DNA of 64,000 nt from Actinoallomurus bryophytorum (lineage in GTDB: Bacteria > Actinomycetota > Actinomycetes > Streptosporangiales > Streptosporangiaceae): NCBI RefSeq assembly GCF_006716425.1, contig NZ_VFOZ01000001.1:7273237-7337236 (forward strand). The letters are read 5' to 3'. Made by a program: the position numbers and the translations under genes. Below the pieces are notes generated by a model. It had not been told where the DNA came from. It worked only from the letters and a program-made list of their open reading frames with translations, and did not search any database. Positions 43,349 to 58,214 of this stretch are shown here, one piece after another. Position 1 is the stretch's first letter, and each line of letters starts with the position of its first letter.

Positions 43349-44989
43349 TCAGTGTCCGCGGAACGCCTCCTCCAGCCACCATGACGGGCGCCCGGTCGTC
43401 ACCTTGGCGTGTACGACCAGGGGCCGGTCGCGCGGGCCGGTCAGCCAGTCCGAGACCGGGGCCAGATCCTCCCGGCGGCGTACGGTGATCGCCGAGCATC
43501 CGAACCCCCGGCCGATCTCCGCGATGTCGGCCGGCGGGAACCGGACGGTGTCGAGCGGATGCCCGTCCGGGCCGAAGTGGTGGACCTCCGCGCCGTACGC
43601 CTCGTCGTCGTAGACCACGATGAGCAGGCCCAGCCGCAGGCGCACGGCGGTCTCCAGCTCGGCGATGCCCATCAGTGCGCCGCCGTCGCCCAGCGCGGCC
43701 ACCGTCAGCCGGTCGGGGCGGGCGACCGCTGCCCCGATGGCGGTGGCCAGGCCCAGTCCGATCGACTGGTATGCCTGCGTGAACACCAGGCCGCCTTCGG
43801 GCACCTCGAGGTACATCGCCGGATAGCCCATGAAGTTGCCGGAGTCGACGGCGACCGTGCGCGGCGCCGGCAGCAGGTCGTCCAGGGCGATCGACAGCGT
43901 CCGCGGATCGATCGTCGCATCGTCCGAGTCGTCCTCGAACGGAACGTCGCGCCAGCGCACCTCGCGGGCGAGTCGCGCCGCCAGTTCGGGGGAGCGGGCG
44001 CCAGGGGACGAGTGGCCGCGACGGGCCAGCTCCGCCTCGACGGCCAGCGCGGTCCCCGCGACGTCGCCCACCAGGCCGAGGTCGATCCGGCGGTTGGCGC
44101 CCAGCGCGCCGGTGTCCAGGTCGATCTGGACGACCGTCGTGCCCTCGCCGACCAGCGAGCCGTGGCGGAGCGTCCACATGTTGAGCGAGCAGCCCCACCC
44201 GACGAGCAGGTCGGCGCCGCGGACCAGCTCGGCCGTCACCGGTGAGGCGAAGCCGCCGCTGACGTCCAGGTCGAACGCCTCACCGCGGAACAGCCCACGT
44301 GCCACCGCCGACGTCGCGAGCAGTGCACCGGTGCGTTCGGCCAGCGCCCGCAGGGGAACGCCGGCCGCCCGCGCGCCGCGGCCGGCCAGGAACACCGGCC
44401 GCCGGGCGCCGGCCAGCACGTCGGCGAGCCGGGCGAGGGCCTCCGGCGGCGGCACCGGCGCGGGTGGCTCCGGTGGCGGTGCCACCTCGGAGGGCCCGGT
44501 GTGCTCGGCGGCCTGGACGTCGAGCGGCAGGCCGAGCACGACGGTGCGGCGCTCGATGACCGCCGTGCGCCACGCGCGTGCCAGGTCGGCCATCGCGGAC
44601 GCGGGGGAGTGGAGCCGCTCCGGCACCGCACCGACGGCGGTGGCCAGCGCCGCCTGGTCGACGCGGAAGTTGGACCGCACCGCCGCCCCGGCGGTCTCGG
44701 CGGCCAGCACGAGCAGCGGCGTGCGGCTCTTGGCCGCCTCGGTGATCCCGGTGAGCGCGTTGGTCAGGCCAGGCCCCTGGTGCACGGACAGCACGCCCAC
44801 GCCGCCGCCCGACCGGGCGAACGCGTCGGCCATCGTCGCGGCACCGGCCTCGTGCCGGGCCGCGACGAACCGGGCGCCGCCCGCGACCAGCGCGTTGGTG
44901 ACGTGGAAGTTGCCGCTGCCCACGACGCCGAAGACGGTGCGGACGCCGAGCCGCGCGAGCGCCTGGCCCACGGCCTCCGCGACGATCAA
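43349..44989 (-). CDS. thiamine diphosphate-dependent enzyme (acetolactate synthase / benzoylformate decarboxylase type)
   Basis: 546 residues; the likely start is a TTG at 44989 overlapping the cyclase stop. Standard three-domain ThDP fold: N-terminal PYR domain with the catalytic Glu in VAARHEAGAATMADAFAR, central domain (GRGARAAGVPLRALAERTGA), C-terminal PP domain with the GDG motif (ALGDGGALMGIAELETAVRL). The Asn that usually closes the GDG...N motif is Asp here (VYDDEAYG). It forms an operon with a cyclase-family hydrolase and lies next to a formaldehyde dehydrogenase, so a decarboxylase or lyase acting on an alpha-keto acid is likely. Confidence 0.88.
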   Translation of the reverse strand: MIVAEAVGQALARLGVRTVFGVVGSGNFHVTNALVAGGARFVAARHEAGAATMADAFARSGGGVGVLSVHQGPGLTNALTGITEAAKSRTPLLVLAAETAGAAVRSNFRVDQAALATAVGAVPERLHSPASAMADLARAWRTAVIERRTVVLGLPLDVQAAEHTGPSEVAPPPEPPAPVPPPEALARLADVLAGARRPVFLAGRGARAAGVPLRALAERTGALLATSAVARGLFRGEAFDLDVSGGFASPVTAELVRGADLLVGWGCSLNMWTLRHGSLVGEGTTVVQIDLDTGALGANRRIDLGLVGDVAGTALAVEAELARRGHSSPGARSPELAARLAREVRWRDVPFEDDSDDATIDPRTLSIALDDLLPAPRTVAVDSGNFMGYPAMYLEVPEGGLVFTQAYQSIGLGLATAIGAAVARPDRLTVAALGDGGALMGIAELETAVRLRLGLLIVVYDDEAYGAEVHHFGPDGHPLDTVRFPPADIAEIGRGFGCSAITVRRREDLAPVSDWLTGPRDRPLVVHAKVTTGRPSWWLEEAFRGH

Positions 44990-45759
44990 TGCTCGACCAG
45001 GGCGAGGACGCGTGCCGGGCTGCCCGAGCCGCCGACGATCGGCAGCGGCGAGGCGATCACCGCGGCACCGCGTACGGGCAGCCGGTCGAGGTTGCGCAAC
45101 TGCGTCAGCCCGTACTTGCCCGCGCCGAGCAGGAAGGAGTGGCACGGGAACGGCGGGTCCAGCCCCGGGGCGCCGCCCGCGTCCGTACCGACGGTTTCCA
45201 CGCCGAGGCCGATGATCGGTGTCTCCTCGGCCAGCCAGCGCGCGCACTCGGCGGAGATGCCCGGCGTGTGCGAACCGGTCTCGTCGGCGTTGAGGAACTC
45301 CTCCTGGTCACTCGAGCGCGTGTCCCAGCCGGTCCGGTAGAGCAGCCAGCCACCGTCGGGAAGCGGGCCGTTGGTCTCGGCCCACGCGCGTACGTCGTCG
45401 ATCTGGAGCAGGAAGTCGGGGTCGCCCGCGACCCGGTCCGCCACGTCGAGCACCACCGCGGGGGCGACGAGCCGCCGGGGCGCGACCTGGGAGACGTCCT
45501 CGCCGTCGCGGCCGGTGATCCAGTGCACGGGGGCGTCGAAATGGGTGCCGGTGTGCTCACCGGTCACGATGTCGTTCCAGTACCAGGCCGGTCCCCGGTC
45601 GTCGTAACGGCTGATCTCCCGCAACGAGAAGTTGACCGTGTTGCCGAACGGCTCGGGCAGCTTCAGGATCGGCGTCGTCTCCGAGAGCGGAGCGGTCAGG
45701 TCGACGACCTCGATCGAGCCGTCGCCGATCGCGGCGGTCAGTTGAGCGAGCAGGGACAT
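44986..45759 (-). CDS. cyclase / kynurenine formamidase-like hydrolase
   Basis: 257 residues from the ATG at 45759 (GGGAGG upstream). Metal-binding family motif GEHTGTHFDAPVHWITGRDG is intact, with a second histidine region near PPFPCHSFLLG. Members open or close amide, lactone and similar rings (arylformamidase, isatin hydrolase, manganese-dependent cyclases). Overlaps the ThDP enzyme; together they look like a short catabolic operon. Confidence 0.9.
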   Translation of the reverse strand: MSLLAQLTAAIGDGSIEVVDLTAPLSETTPILKLPEPFGNTVNFSLREISRYDDRGPAWYWNDIVTGEHTGTHFDAPVHWITGRDGEDVSQVAPRRLVAPAVVLDVADRVAGDPDFLLQIDDVRAWAETNGPLPDGGWLLYRTGWDTRSSDQEEFLNADETGSHTPGISAECARWLAEETPIIGLGVETVGTDAGGAPGLDPPFPCHSFLLGAGKYGLTQLRNLDRLPVRGAAVIASPLPIVGGSGSPARVLALVEH

Positions 45760-45867
45760 AGGTCCTCCCACCGGCCCGTACGCGGGGGGCGTCCCCGCGG
45801 GCAGTGGCCCGAACGTACCGGGCGCGGGGCGGCGACGGCCACCACCCCGCGCTCGCTGTGGAAAACC

Positions 45868-47070
45868 TCAGGCGTTCACCAGCCCGTGCGGGTCCAGCAC
45901 GTACTTGCGCGCCGCGCCCTGGTCGAACTCCCGGTACCCGGCCGGAGCGTCGTCCAGCGGGATGACCGTGGCGTTGACGTTGCGGGCGATCTGTACGCGG
46001 TCGTGCAGGATCGCCATCATCAGCTGCCGGTTGTAACGCATGACGGGGCACTGGCCGGTGGTGAAGACGTGCGACTTGGCCCAGCCGAGCCCGATCCGTA
46101 TCCCGAGCTGCCCGACCTGGGCGTTCTCGTCGACACCGCCAGGGTCGCCGGTGACGTAGAGACCGGGGATGCCGATGCCGCCGGCCGCCCTGGTGATCTC
46201 CATGACTGAGTTGAGCACGGTGGCCGGCTGCTCGCCGGCGTCCTTGCCGTGGCCGCGGGCCTCGAAGCCGACGCAGTCGACGGCGGCGTCCACCTCGGGT
46301 ACGCCGAGGACCTGCTCGATCTGCTCGGGGAGGTCGCCGTGCGCGGACAGGTCGATGGTCTCGCAGCCGAAGCTCCTCGCCTGCTCGAGCCGCGAGTCGA
46401 CCATGTCGCCGACGATGACGACGGCCGCGCCGAGCAGCAGGCACGCCGTGGCGCACGCCAGGCCGACCGGCCCGGCGCCCGCGACGTACACGGTCGAGCC
46501 GGTGGTGACCCCGGCGGTGTACGCGCCGTGGTACCCGGTCGGGAAGATGTCGGACAGCATCGCCAGGTCGGTCAGCTTGGCCATCACCGTGTCGCGATCG
46601 GCCGGGATCTTGAGAAGGTTGAAGTCGGCGTACGGGACCGTGACGTAACGGGCCTGACCGCCACGCCAGCCGCCCATGTCGACGTAGCCGTACGCCGCGC
46701 CGGCGCGTGCCGGGTTGACGTTCTCGCACACGCCCGTGTTGCGTTCCTTGCAGTTGCGGCAACGACCGCACGCGATATTGAAGGGGACGCTGACCAGGTC
46801 GCCCTTCTTGATGAACTCCACGTCCGAGCCGAGCTCGATCACCTCGCCGGTGATCTCGTGGCCGAGTGTCTGGCCCACGGGGGCGGTCGTACGGCCGCGC
46901 ACCATGTGCTGGTCGGAGCCGCAGATGTTGGTGGCGAGGACTTTCAGGATCGCTCCGTGCTGGAGTCTGCGTCCGTTCTGTTCGTGCAGCGTCAGTTCCG
47001 GATAGTCCAGATCCTCGACAGTGACAGTGCCGGATCCCTGGTACACGACGCCTCGGTTGGTGTCCGCCAC
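45868..47070 (-). CDS. fdhA: glutathione-independent formaldehyde dehydrogenase
   Basis: 400 residues, zinc-dependent medium-chain dehydrogenase that aligns very well from memory with Pseudomonas putida FdhA: NRGVVYQGSGTVTVEDLDYP, ATNICGSDQHMVRGRTTAPV (catalytic Zn Cys), GHEITGEVIELGSDVE, the structural-zinc loop NIACGRCRNCKERNTGVCEN, PTGYHGAYTAGVTTGSTVYV, GAGPVGLA cofactor motif, VDCVGFEARGHGKDAG. Oxidises formaldehyde to formate with tightly held NAD. 108 bp upstream of the cyclase/ThDP operon, same direction; formaldehyde might come from that pathway. Confidence 0.93.
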   Translation of the reverse strand: MADTNRGVVYQGSGTVTVEDLDYPELTLHEQNGRRLQHGAILKVLATNICGSDQHMVRGRTTAPVGQTLGHEITGEVIELGSDVEFIKKGDLVSVPFNIACGRCRNCKERNTGVCENVNPARAGAAYGYVDMGGWRGGQARYVTVPYADFNLLKIPADRDTVMAKLTDLAMLSDIFPTGYHGAYTAGVTTGSTVYVAGAGPVGLACATACLLLGAAVVIVGDMVDSRLEQARSFGCETIDLSAHGDLPEQIEQVLGVPEVDAAVDCVGFEARGHGKDAGEQPATVLNSVMEITRAAGGIGIPGLYVTGDPGGVDENAQVGQLGIRIGLGWAKSHVFTTGQCPVMRYNRQLMMAILHDRVQIARNVNATVIPLDDAPAGYREFDQGAARKYVLDPHGLVNA

Positions 47071-47298
47071 GACTGGTCCCTCCAGTTTTGGGGGTCTTCG
47101 TCGGAGCCCGGGGCGGTGGCAGGCCCCCGCCCGCGGGTGCCTTGGCCTGTTAAATTCTACGCTTCGCTAACTAGGCCGTTAATGTCTGCGGGCAGGGCGA
47201 TCCAGGGCTTATGGACAACGAGTCGCGATTGTCCGGCGTCCTAGGGGAGAGCGAAACTTTTCGTACGGCCACGGCCTGCGAGCGAGCGATGAGGTGTG
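47071..47298. promoter_or_regulatory. divergent promoter region
   Basis: 228 bp between fdhA and the LCP gene with an AT-rich patch at 47148-47184. Both promoters must be here. No palindrome worth calling an operator. Confidence 0.35.
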
Positions 47299-49326
<2,028 letters not shown>

Positions 49327-49353
49327 GGGGGCTGTCTCAAAGTCATGCTGTTG

Positions 49354-49385
49354 CCGTGGGGCGCCGCCTGGGCGGCGCCCCACGG
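49354..49385 (+). terminator. strong hairpin terminator of the LCP gene
   Basis: Perfect 14-bp arms CCGTGGGGCGCCGC (49354-49367) and GCGGCGCCCCACGG (49372-49385), four-base loop, 28 bp after the stop codon. Confidence 0.8.
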
Positions 49386-49464
49386 TGTTATCCACAGAAC
49401 CCCGCTCTACTTCCGCCCGCGGCTGTTCTGGCTGGACAATGAGAGTGGGATGGCACCCCCGGGC

Positions 49465-49710
49465 GGGTGGGCTCCAGGTGGGTGGGCTCCAGGTGGGTGG
49501 GCTCCAGGTGGGTGGGCTCCAGGTGGGTGGGCTCCAGGTGGGTGGGCTCCAGGTGGGTGGGCTCCAGACGGGTGGGCTCCAGACGGGTGGGCTCCAGACG
49601 GGTGGGCTCCAGACGGGTGGGCTCCAGACGGGTGGGCTCCAGACGGGGCGGGGCCCAGACGGGGCGGGGCCCAGACGGGGCGGGGCCCAGACGGGGCGGG
49701 GCCCAGACCG
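49465..49710. repeat. adjacent 15-bp and 16-bp tandem repeat arrays
   Basis: From 49471 there are about 12 copies of GCTCCAGGTGGGTGG, whose CAGGTG changes to CAGACG half-way (from 49561). From about 49641 the motif becomes a 16-bp unit (GGCCCAGACGGGGCGG, four copies). One array has evidently grown out of the other by stepwise change. No gene is supported in 49327-49790. Confidence 0.93.
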
Positions 49711-49790
49711 AGGGCTTCGAGGCAGGCCGTAGCCGATGCCAACGCCCGCCGAGGCTCACGAGGAGACCTCGGCGGGAACCCGGCACAAGC

Positions 49791-50660
49791 TCACCCGCCA
49801 GGCGACGGCCGGCCGGCGAGTACCGCCTCGTTGGGCCGGGGTCCGGCGCGCACTCCCGCCCACAGCCCACGGAAAAGCTCTCGCAAGAGGCGCGCCCGGT
49901 CGGAGGAGCCCGCGAGGCTCCGGGCCCAGCGCCGCAGCGTCGACCCCGCGTACAGCAGCCGCTCGCCCGGAGCCAGGCAGCGGCTGCGGGTGAACAGCCA
50001 GGTCTTGTTCCGCACCTCGTAGAAGAACCGCGCGCCGGGGTCGAACACCGGCGACGCGGTCCGGTGCACGACGACGCTCGAAGGGCACAGCAGTCCGAGG
50101 CGCCCGCGCAGCAACCGCAGTGTGTACTCGAAGTCGTCGTTCCACAGGAAGTAGTCGGCGATCGGCAGCCCGCACTCCCGTACGGCGCCCGCGTCCAGCA
50201 GCACGGACACGAAGGACGCGGACCGGATCCGGCCGGGGGCCCCGGAGCGGAGGGCCCGCGGAGTGTTCATCGGATGGTCGCCGCCGTCGGTCCAGACGAC
50301 CCGGCTGGCGGCGAGCGCGGGACGGTGACGGCCGAAGGTGGCCAGCAGCTCCGCCAGAGCGGACGGCGAGGGGAGCGTGTCGTCGTCCATCAGCCAGAGC
50401 GCCGTCGCGCCGAGGTCCAGGGCACGGGCGATCCCGGTCGCGAAGCCGCCGGCGCCACCGGTGTTGTGCGGCAGTGCGAGGAGTTCGATCTCGGGAAAGC
50501 GCGACCGAACGAGCCGAGCCGTGCCGTCCGACGAGGCGTTGTCCACGACGACCGTCGCGTCCGGCGTACGGGCCTGAGTGCGGAGGGCTGTCAGTGCCTC
50601 GGTCAGAAGATCTCGCCGGTCGTGGGTGACAACCACAGCCACGACATAAGCGTCTTCCAA
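49791..50660 (-). CDS. family 2 glycosyltransferase, GlfT1-like
   Basis: 289 residues from a TTG at 50660, chosen for AGGAG seven bases upstream (an ATG at 50687 gives nine more residues without a ribosome site). GT2 fold: YVVAVVVTHDRRDLLTEALT, VVVDNASSDGTARLV, PHNTGGAGGFATGIARALDL, metal-binding LWLMDDDTLP, catalytic region FLWNDDFEYTLRLL. The NTGGAGGF and WNDDFEY motifs are those of GlfT1 (Rv3782) and rhamnosyltransferase-like enzymes that start galactan on the lipid linker. Divergent from the galactan operon. Confidence 0.87.
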   Translation of the reverse strand: MEDAYVVAVVVTHDRRDLLTEALTALRTQARTPDATVVVDNASSDGTARLVRSRFPEIELLALPHNTGGAGGFATGIARALDLGATALWLMDDDTLPSPSALAELLATFGRHRPALAASRVVWTDGGDHPMNTPRALRSGAPGRIRSASFVSVLLDAGAVRECGLPIADYFLWNDDFEYTLRLLRGRLGLLCPSSVVVHRTASPVFDPGARFFYEVRNKTWLFTRSRCLAPGERLLYAGSTLRRWARSLAGSSDRARLLRELFRGLWAGVRAGPRPNEAVLAGRPSPGG

Positions 50661-50794
50661 CTGACATCTCCTGACATCCCACACCATTGCTGGTTAATGG
50701 GTTGAAACCGCTCGAAAGCGAAGGCGCAAAACTAGCATAAGATGCAATCCGCCCAGCTGGCCCCATCAGTCTTTCGCCCCACCGAGATGGACGC

Positions 50795-54693
<3,899 letters not shown>

Positions 54694-54697
<4 letters not shown>

Positions 54698-55605
54698 CCG
54701 GAGGGCCTGCCACGGTCCAGCCGCTGCTCGCGCCGGGCCGGGGCGGCGGGCTGCACGACGTCGCCCGGCGGAGGTACCTGCTGCGGCTGCTCGTACGCCG
54801 GGAGCTGCGCAGCCGCTATCAGGGATCGCTGCTCGGCCTCGGCTGGTCCTACGTGCGCCCCGCGGTCAACTTCGCGGTCTACTTCTTCGTGGTCGGCATC
54901 TTCCTCAAGATGAGCAAGGCGATCCCGAACTTCCCGGTGTTCCTGTTCTCCGGCATGGTGCTGATCAGCTTCTTCACCGAGACGCTGATCACCACGGCCT
55001 GGTCGATCGTCGGCAACGCCCCGCTCGTGAAGAAGGTCTACCTGCCGCGCGAGCTGTTCCCCGTCTCCTCGATGCTGGTCTCCGGCGTGCACATGCTGCC
55101 GGCGCTCGCCGTGCTCATGGGCGGCGCGGTGTGGGCCGGGTGGGCGCCGTCGTGGATCGCGGTCGGCTCGATCCTGCTGGCGTTCGGCATCGTGGCGGCA
55201 CTGGCGATGGCGTTCGGCCTGCTGTTCGGCGCGGTCAACGTGTTCTTCCGCGACTTCGGGCAGGTCGTGGACATCATCAACATCGTCGTCCCGTGGTCGG
55301 TCCCGATGATCTATCCGTGGACCACGGTGCAGGAGGCCACGCACGGCGGCTGGCTCCTCCAGGCGTACCTCGCCAACCCGCTGACCAGCGCGGTGCTGCT
55401 GTTCGAGCGGGCCTTCTGGTGGCCGACCAACGACCAGGCGCTCACGCTGCCGAACGGCGCGCCCGCCCTGCCCGGCGGGCGGCTCGCCTTCCCGTACCAC
55501 CTCACCACGCGCGGCCTGACCGGCCTGCTCGCCGCGCTGGTGCTGCTGGCCGTGGCCCAGCTGGTCTTCGCCCGGCTGCAGCGACGCTTCGCCCAGGAGC
55601 TTTGA
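54694..55605 (+). CDS. wzm: ABC-2 type polysaccharide export permease (Wzm)
   Basis: 303 residues, six membrane helices, with the Wzm/TagG-family start RRRYLLRLLVRRELRSRYQG, SLLGLGWSYVRPAVNFAVYF, and NAPLVKKVYLPRELFPVSSM. In mycobacteria the homologue Rv3783 with ATPase Rv3781 exports the lipid-linked galactan. Its stop codon overlaps the start of the ATPase fusion gene (TGATG). Confidence 0.94.
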
Positions 55606-58214
55606 TGGAGTCCATTGTCGTCGACGGGGCCTCCAAGCACTTCACCCTGCGGCATGCGCACTCCATCAAGGAGATGACCGTACGCGCGGCGCGGCGGCAG
55701 AGCCTGTCCGAGCGCTTCACCGCGCTGGACGAGGTCTCGCTCGCCGTCGAGCAGGGGGAGTCGCTGGCCCTCATGGGTCTCAACGGCTCGGGCAAGAGCA
55801 CCCTGCTGAAGCTCATCTCCGGCGTCATGCAGCCCGACCGGGGCTCGGTGGGCGTACGCGGCCGTGTGGCCGGGCTGATCGAGGTCGGCGCGGGCCTGCA
55901 CCCCGACCTGACCGGCCACGAGAACATCTTCCTCAACGCCGCGATCCTCGGCATGAGCAAGGCCGAGACCGAGGCCAGGTACGACGAGATCGTCGCCTTC
56001 TCCGAGATCGAGTCCTTCCTCGACACCCAGGTGAAGTTCTACTCCTCCGGCATGTTCATGCGGCTCGGCTTCGCGGTGGCCGTGCACACCGACCCCGAGG
56101 TCTTCCTCGTGGACGAGGTGCTCGCCGTCGGCGACCCGCCGTTCCAGAAGAAGTGCCTCGAACGCATCCAGGAGTTCCACGCCGAGGGGCGCACGCTCGT
56201 CATCGTCTCCCACGACATGGGCACGCTGGAGCAGGTCTGCGGCCGCGGCGTCGTGCTGGAACAGGGGCGCCTCGCGTACGAGGGCGGCATCCAGGGCGCG
56301 GTCGACTTCCTCACCCCGCCGGACACGCCGCTGGAGGCGGAACGGCGCAAGCGGGCCCGCTCGGAGGCCGACCCGGAGAACACCGCGCGTGCCGAGGCCG
56401 AGCTGCTGGCCCGCGAGGTCATGCCGGACGCGACGCGGTTGCCCGACCCGCTCGCCACGCTGGAGCACGGCCTGTCGCTCGCCGCCGGGCAGGACGGCAT
56501 GGCGCTGGAGTTCGGCGTGCACACCGGCGGCACGCTGAAGGTCATCGCCGCGGCGCGTGAGGGCAAGAACGTCTTCGGCTTCGACTCGTTCGAGGGACTG
56601 CCGGAGGACTGGCGCGAGGGGTTCCCCGCCGGGCACTTCGCGGTGGACGAGCCGCCGGAGGTGCCCGGCGCGGAGCTGGTCGTCGGGCGCTTCGAGGACA
56701 CGCTCGCGGACTTCCTGGAGGAGCATCCGGATCCGGTGGCGTTCGTGCACGTCGACGCCGACCTCTACTCCTCGGCACGTACCGTGCTCGGCCTCGTCGG
56801 TCCCCGGCTGGCCGTCGGCACGGTCATCGTTTTCGACGAGTACTTCGGCTATCCGGGCTGGCGGGAGCATGAGTACCGGGCCTGGCAGGAGTACGTGGCC
56901 GAGTCCGGCGTGCGCTTCGACTACAAGGGCTACACGACCGGCAACGAGCAGGTCGTCGTGCGGATCACCGGCGTGACGAACGGTGACCGCCGGACCGTGC
57001 CGATCGCCGCCATGCCGTTCGCCGTGACGACCCTCGCGGGACGCGCACCGGTGGCGGACGCAGCGCCGGCGGAGCCCGCGGAGCCCGTCACCGGAGACCC
57101 CGAGCCGGTGGCGAAGGGTTCGGTCCGCAAGGCCGGCGGGCGGCTGCGGGAGCTGGACGTCCTGCGCTTCGTCGCCGCCGCGGTCGTGATGCTGCACCAC
57201 TACACCGGCGTCCCGGCGCCGGAGTGGCCGGGCGGCAGCGCCCGCCGGGTCTTCCCCGCGCTCGGCTCGGTCACGCGCTACGGCTTCCTCGGCGTCGAGC
57301 TGTTCTTCCTGATCAGCGGGTTCGTCATCCTGCTGAGCGCGTGGGGCCGCAAGCCGGGCGACTTCGTCGTCTCGCGCATCGTGCGGCTGTTCCCCGCGTA
57401 CTGGGTCGGTGTGCTGCTCTCGCTCGGCGCGTACCTGGCGTTCAACTCCTGGGTGCCCTTCGGCCCGAACACCGACGGCCCGCTCGAACGGTTCCTGCCG
57501 AACCTGACGATGCTCCAGGAGGGTGTCGGCTCACAGCGCATGGAGGTCATCTACTGGACCCTCTATGTCGAGCTGCACTTCTACGTGCTCATCGCATTGT
57601 TCGCGTGGACGCGCATCACCTACGCCCGATGCGTCGCGTTCATGGGCGCGTGGCTGTTCTTCAGCGTCTTCGCCCTCGAATCGAACTCCGCCTTTCTCAA
57701 GGTCGTGCTGCTCTGGCGGTACGCGCCGTTCTTCGTCGCCGGTATGGGCTTCTACCTCATCTACAAGTACGGCTCGAACCTTCTCGTCTGGCTGCTCATC
57801 GGGGCGGGCTGGGCGCTCGGCTGCTACTACGACGTCAAGTACAACTTCCCGGACTTCACGGCCGCGCCGCACTCCCTCTACATCATCCCGGCCGTGGTCA
57901 CGGTGATCTTCGGGATCATGGCGCTGGTCGCGACCCATCGGCTGGCATGGCTCCGCTGGCGCGGCTTCACCGTGCTGGGCATGCTGACGTACCCGCTGTA
58001 CCTGGTGCACCAGACGATCTCCCGCACGTTCGTGCCGCGGCTGGTCCCCCACATGGGCCGCTGGGCCGTGCTCGGCGTCCTCATCGCGAGCGCGCTGCTC
58101 GCCGCCTCCCTCATCCACCTGCTGGTCGAACGCCCGGCCCAGCGCCACCTGCGGCCCAAGCTCAAGGCGGCGCTGGACCGGATCCGCGCCGGGGGTCCCG
58201 CGACCGGCTCCTAA
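55605..58214 (+). CDS. three-domain fusion: ABC export ATPase (Wzt) - TylF-like methyltransferase - acyltransferase 3
   Basis: 869 residues in one uninterrupted frame from the ATG at 55605. Domain 1 (1-240): Wzt-type ATPase, Walker A GLNGSGKS (58-65), signature FYSSGM (145-150), Walker B VFLVDEVLAVGD (166-177), H-loop His203. Domain 2 (about 270-460): TylF/macrocin-O-methyltransferase-like, LEFGVHTGGT, FDSFEGLPEDW, VHVDADLYSS, DEYFGYPGW. Alanine/proline linker (about 470-505). Domain 3 (about 514-860): acyltransferase 3 (OafA/YrhL) with ten or so helices, LRFVAAAVVMLHHYTG catalytic His, GVELFFLISGFVILLS, RIVRLFPAYW. Domains 1 and 2 face the cytosol. The fusion implies that methylation and acylation of the galactan are tied to its export. 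I know Wzt proteins with C-terminal sugar-binding domains, but not with these two enzymes. Confidence 0.93.
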   Translation: MESIVVDGASKHFTLRHAHSIKEMTVRAARRQSLSERFTALDEVSLAVEQGESLALMGLNGSGKSTLLKLISGVMQPDRGSVGVRGRVAGLIEVGAGLHPDLTGHENIFLNAAILGMSKAETEARYDEIVAFSEIESFLDTQVKFYSSGMFMRLGFAVAVHTDPEVFLVDEVLAVGDPPFQKKCLERIQEFHAEGRTLVIVSHDMGTLEQVCGRGVVLEQGRLAYEGGIQGAVDFLTPPDTPLEAERRKRARSEADPENTARAEAELLAREVMPDATRLPDPLATLEHGLSLAAGQDGMALEFGVHTGGTLKVIAAAREGKNVFGFDSFEGLPEDWREGFPAGHFAVDEPPEVPGAELVVGRFEDTLADFLEEHPDPVAFVHVDADLYSSARTVLGLVGPRLAVGTVIVFDEYFGYPGWREHEYRAWQEYVAESGVRFDYKGYTTGNEQVVVRITGVTNGDRRTVPIAAMPFAVTTLAGRAPVADAAPAEPAEPVTGDPEPVAKGSVRKAGGRLRELDVLRFVAAAVVMLHHYTGVPAPEWPGGSARRVFPALGSVTRYGFLGVELFFLISGFVILLSAWGRKPGDFVVSRIVRLFPAYWVGVLLSLGAYLAFNSWVPFGPNTDGPLERFLPNLTMLQEGVGSQRMEVIYWTLYVELHFYVLIALFAWTRITYARCVAFMGAWLFFSVFALESNSAFLKVVLLWRYAPFFVAGMGFYLIYKYGSNLLVWLLIGAGWALGCYYDVKYNFPDFTAAPHSLYIIPAVVTVIFGIMALVATHRLAWLRWRGFTVLGMLTYPLYLVHQTISRTFVPRLVPHMGRWAVLGVLIASALLAASLIHLLVERPAQRHLRPKLKAALDRIRAGGPATGS

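Noticed and set aside
50700-50745. Sigma-70 promoter for the galactan operon (TTGAAA near 50702)
   Set aside because: No acceptable -10 hexamer at 16-18 bp spacing; AT-rich, but the elements cannot be placed.
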